13,727 bases of DNA from Minisyncoccota bacterium. GTDB lineage: Bacteria > Patescibacteriota > Minisyncoccia > UBA6257 > 1-14-0-10-40-38. Numbering within the stretch: position 1 is the first letter of the stretch; every line of letters begins with the position of its first letter. A program made the translations under genes and the position numbers. A model generated the notes under the pieces. That model had not been told where the DNA came from. It searched no databases and saw nothing but the letters and a program-made list of their open reading frames with translations. Positions 11,916 to 13,727 of this stretch are shown here, one piece after another. The DNA lies in the NCBI GenBank assembly GCA_020052135.1, contig JAGVPS010000035.1, forward strand, positions 1 to 13,727. The letters run 5' to 3'.

Positions 11916-12818
11916 GTGAACCACAAAAATGCAAAGCCCGAGGTCTTCGCTCCGCCGCAAAAACATTCCCGGCGACACCCCGCAGTGCGTGAGCGAGCCC
12001 CTCTTGGGCAACACTTCCTGCATAACGCCCGAGCGCTTCGCGCCATCATAGAATCGCTCGAGTTGCGAGCGGGAGAAACGATAATTGAAATCGGTCCGGG
12101 AAAGGGCGCGCTCACGTTGCCGCTTGCGGAGACCTGTGAAAAAACAGGTTGTAAAATTATTGCGGTGGAGAAAGACGGGGTGCTCGCTCACGAGCTCGCG
12201 CGGAAATTAGTAACCGCCTGCCTGCCGGCAAGGCAGGGTAATTCGAAATTAAAAATAGTAACGGGCGATATTTTAAAAATTCTCCCGGATATATTTTCTA
12301 ATTACCAGTTACCAGTTACCAGTTACAAAGTTGTCGGCAACATTCCCTACTACATTACCGGCAAGCTCCTGCGGAGTATAAGCGAGTTGCATCAAAAACC
12401 GCTCCGCACCGTCCTCACGGTCCAGCGCGAAGTTGCCGAGCGAATAGTTGCCGAGCCTCCTCGCATGAACCTGCTCGCCGCCGCAGTCCAGATTTGGGCA
12501 ACGCCAAAAATAGCGATGCGGCTTCATCCAAATGACTTCTCCCCACCTCCCCAAGTAGATTCAGCAATCCTTCTCCTGGAAACCAAACTAAGCTCTGATT
12601 ACCAATTACCAATTGCTAGTTACTACACCTTCATAAGGCGCCTCTTTAAACAACCGCGCAAAACAGCTTTCAATAATCTGCGCGTTGGATATCCTAAGCT
12701 GACCACAGACGAGGTTAAAAGCGCCCTTCTGCTCCATGGGGTGAATAAAAATGAGAGGCCGCAGGATATTTCGCTCGCGGTATTGACGGAGCTTGCTTCG
12801 TATATGCAAAACGAATAG
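11916..12818 (+). CDS. rsmA: 16S rRNA (adenine1518-N6/adenine1519-N6)-dimethyltransferase RsmA
   Basis: A 300-residue SAM-dependent enzyme that dimethylates two adjacent adenines near the 3' end of 16S rRNA during small-subunit maturation. LGQHFLHN near residue 30 is the family opening, EIGPGKGALTLPLA (58-71) is the SAM-binding motif I, VEKDG is the acidic SAM contact, and NIPYYITGKLL (142-152) is the catalytic NxPY motif. PNDFSPPPQVDSAIL and the C-terminal helical RRLFKQPRKTAFNNL complete the fold. The open frame continues upstream to 11754 but would overlap the divergent gene; GTG 11916 is preferred on family length and promoter position. Three loops are expanded by repeat-derived peptides: TACLPARQGN, FSNYQLPVTSY and SDYQLPIASY. 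Confidence 0.93.
   Translation: MNHKNAKPEVFAPPQKHSRRHPAVRERAPLGQHFLHNARALRAIIESLELRAGETIIEIGPGKGALTLPLAETCEKTGCKIIAVEKDGVLAHELARKLVTACLPARQGNSKLKIVTGDILKILPDIFSNYQLPVTSYKVVGNIPYYITGKLLRSISELHQKPLRTVLTVQREVAERIVAEPPRMNLLAAAVQIWATPKIAMRLHPNDFSPPPQVDSAILLLETKLSSDYQLPIASYYTFIRRLFKQPRKTAFNNLRVGYPKLTTDEVKSALLLHGVNKNERPQDISLAVLTELASYMQNE
12215..12238. repeat. GC-palindromic element inside rsmA
   Basis: CCTGCCTGCCGGCAAGGCAG is a near-palindrome related to the elements at 8908-8962. It is translated as ACLPARQG in a loop between the acidic SAM contact and the next beta strand. Confidence 0.8.
12297..12326. repeat. 7-nt tandem repeat inside rsmA, first site
   Basis: Units of TTACCAG occur three times (TTACCAGTTACCAGTTACCA), preceded by CTAA. 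Because 7 is not a multiple of 3, each unit is read in a different phase, giving SNYQLPVTSY just before VVGNIPYY. Confidence 0.85.
12598..12626. repeat. 7-nt tandem repeat inside rsmA, second site
   Basis: ATTACCAATTACCAATTGCT is a degraded form of the same heptamer array, read as DYQLPIASYY between the LLLET and FIRRLF segments. Confidence 0.8.
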
Positions 12819-12836
12819 AAGTGCGATTATCTATTT

Positions 12837-12860
12837 GCGCTATTTCTATGCACGTGCATA
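12837..12860. repeat. Copy 1 of a repeated palindrome, upstream of the PaaX/Cas2-like gene
   Basis: The 24 bases starting GCGCTATTTCTATGCAC are identical to 13694-13717. The central 14 bp TATGCACGTGCATA (12847-12860) are a perfect palindrome, while the outer right arm of the second copy is missing here. It lies about 17 bp upstream of the predicted -35 box, an operator-like position. Confidence 0.85.
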
Positions 12861-12876
12861 ATATTTATGCAAGGAA

Positions 12877-12904
12877 TTGTTAATGGGGGTGAATAAAATA
12901 TAAA
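12877..12904 (+). promoter_or_regulatory. Promoter of the PaaX/Cas2-like gene, leaderless type
   Basis: TTGTTA (12877-12882), 16 bp spacer and TATAAA (12899-12904). Five bases separate the -10 box from ATG 12910, so the transcript is probably leaderless or nearly so. Confidence 0.55.
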
Positions 12905-12909
12905 GAAAT

Positions 12910-13572
12910 ATGGGGAAATTCCAAAAATTTAGCAGTGCTGACGAACGTTTTTTATTGGAACGTCTCCGTGACGAATGGGAGAAGGCAGAGCGCAGTACAA
13001 AAATACACGAAATTACCAAAAGGGCCGGCCGGGGAGGTGTGTTCCTCGCGAAATCTTTACTCGCCTTTGGTGCTATCGCCGGATCCCTTGCTATTGCGGC
13101 TGTTTCGCCCAATGCTTTTGCTGCTATCGGAAAATTACACGACAAGCCACAGAGAAGGTTCTATACAAAGGAACCTCTTGAGGATGGATTGCGCCAACTG
13201 CAGCGGGGAGGCTTAATTAAGAAAGAGAAAATTCCTGCTGGGTATCAAATAAAAGTGACTCCAAAGGGGCTCCGCTCAGTGCTACGCGAGACTTTTTCGG
13301 AATTGAAAATTCGCGGAGGGAAATGGGATGGCACATGGTGGATTGTCATGTTTGATATTCCCCGACGACACAATGCCGAACGCAATGCACTGCGCACACA
13401 CCTACGCTCTCTTGGGCTTACGTCATTTCAGGATAGTGTCTTTGTATCAAAGTACCCGTGTGCGGATGAAGTATGGTTCTTGACCCGGCTCCTCGGCATA
13501 TCTTCCTATGTGGCCATCGCCCATGCGGACTCCTTTACGGGTCGGGGCGAGCTACTACGGGAACTGCGCTAA
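12910..13572 (+). CDS. PaaX-like regulator with membrane segment and C-terminal Cas2-like fold
   Basis: The 220-residue protein has a charged helical start (1-42) and one hydrophobic segment (43-72, FLAKSLLAFGAIAGSLAIAA). A winged-helix-like region follows (about 80-130, FYTKEPLEDGLRQLQRGGLI, YQIKVTPKG). The C-terminus is a ferredoxin-like fold of the kind shared by PaaX and Cas2: WWIVMFDIPRRHNAERNALR (143-162), LRSLGLTSFQDSVFVSKYPC (165-184). D149 occupies the place of the Cas2 catalytic aspartate, but nuclease activity is not implied. No CRISPR array or other cas gene is in the window. Such proteins are often labelled PaaX or Cas2 in CPR genomes; function and target are unknown. Palindromes of one sequence lie upstream and downstream, plausible DNA-binding sites. 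Confidence 0.75.
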   Translation: MGKFQKFSSADERFLLERLRDEWEKAERSTKIHEITKRAGRGGVFLAKSLLAFGAIAGSLAIAAVSPNAFAAIGKLHDKPQRRFYTKEPLEDGLRQLQRGGLIKKEKIPAGYQIKVTPKGLRSVLRETFSELKIRGGKWDGTWWIVMFDIPRRHNAERNALRTHLRSLGLTSFQDSVFVSKYPCADEVWFLTRLLGISSYVAIAHADSFTGRGELLRELR

Positions 13573-13693
13573 TCTGCTTGGACACCACCTTATGGGAATT
13601 GTCTCTTCATAGATAGAAGCCTGAACGCTCGGTTCTGTTATTAGACGACGTCGATCATGATCGGCAATAAGGCGATAACTGATATATAACTCT
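13573..13693. other. Intergenic stretch without a recognised gene
   Basis: No convincing ORF, tRNA or terminator. It contains a short palindrome CGATCATGATCG (near 13651-13662) and an AT-rich GATATATAAC just before the terminal palindrome. Confidence 0.5.
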
Positions 13694-13727
13694 GCGCTAT
13701 TTCTATGCACGTGCATAGAAATAGCGC
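13694..13727. repeat. Copy 2 of the repeated palindrome: perfect 34-bp palindrome at the window edge
   Basis: GCGCTATTTCTATGCAC (13694-13710) is followed directly by its exact reverse complement (13711-13727), with no spacer. The first 24 bases match copy 1 at 12837-12860 exactly. The sequence may continue beyond the window. Confidence 0.95.

Noticed and set aside
12837..13727. CRISPR array associated with the Cas2-like protein
   Set aside because: Only two copies of the palindrome are seen, 857 bp apart, with a gene and not spacers between them, and no other cas gene is present.

Overview
The window looks like a piece of a Candidate Phyla Radiation (Patescibacteria, probably Parcubacteria-like) genome. 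The clues are a MurE-like ligase without its N-terminal domain, a membrane-segment PaaX/Cas2-fold protein, an exported protein ending in a CTCSGG-type domain, several apparently leaderless genes, short palindromes and 7-nt repeats inside coding sequence, and a diversity-generating retroelement (DGR). The taxonomic call is inference; no rRNA or tRNA gene was seen.

The outstanding feature is a DGR at about 1686-4260. It has a DGR-type reverse transcriptase (minus, 1686-2693), an Avd accessory protein (plus, 2634-3011), a template repeat (TR, 3019-3139, minus-strand sense), and a target gene (minus, 3450-4157) whose last codons form the variable repeat (VR, 3461-3581). TR and VR align without gaps at an offset of 442. 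They differ at 16 positions, and every difference is a TR adenine replaced by guanine in the VR. An inverted repeat follows the VR, as known DGR target sites require. Two points are unusual: substitution is exclusively A-to-G, and avd is inverted, convergent with the TR and antisense to the TR-to-RT direction.

Layout: 1-254 SLOG-family protein (partial, minus); 289-1638 beta-CASP metallo-beta-lactamase (minus); 1686-4260 DGR; 4405-5751 MurE-like ligase (minus); 5956-6294 small GC-rich gene (minus); 6409-6990 ruvA (minus); 7087-7311 small GC-rich gene (minus); 7634-8701 exported LysM/M23 peptidase (minus); 8700-10535 UvrD/PcrA helicase (plus); 10613-11830 exported protein of unknown function (minus); 11916-12818 rsmA (plus); 12910-13572 PaaX/Cas2-like protein (plus), with copies of one palindrome on both sides.

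Two expression styles coexist. Several housekeeping-type genes have a -10 box (often TGn-extended) ending six bases before the start codon, which predicts leaderless mRNA. The DGR target and the two small GC-rich genes instead have TTGACA promoters with 17-18 bp spacers, 5' leaders of about 55-75 nt and hairpin terminators; the two small genes also have a GGGAGGG ribosome-binding site. They look like self-contained cassettes set between core genes.
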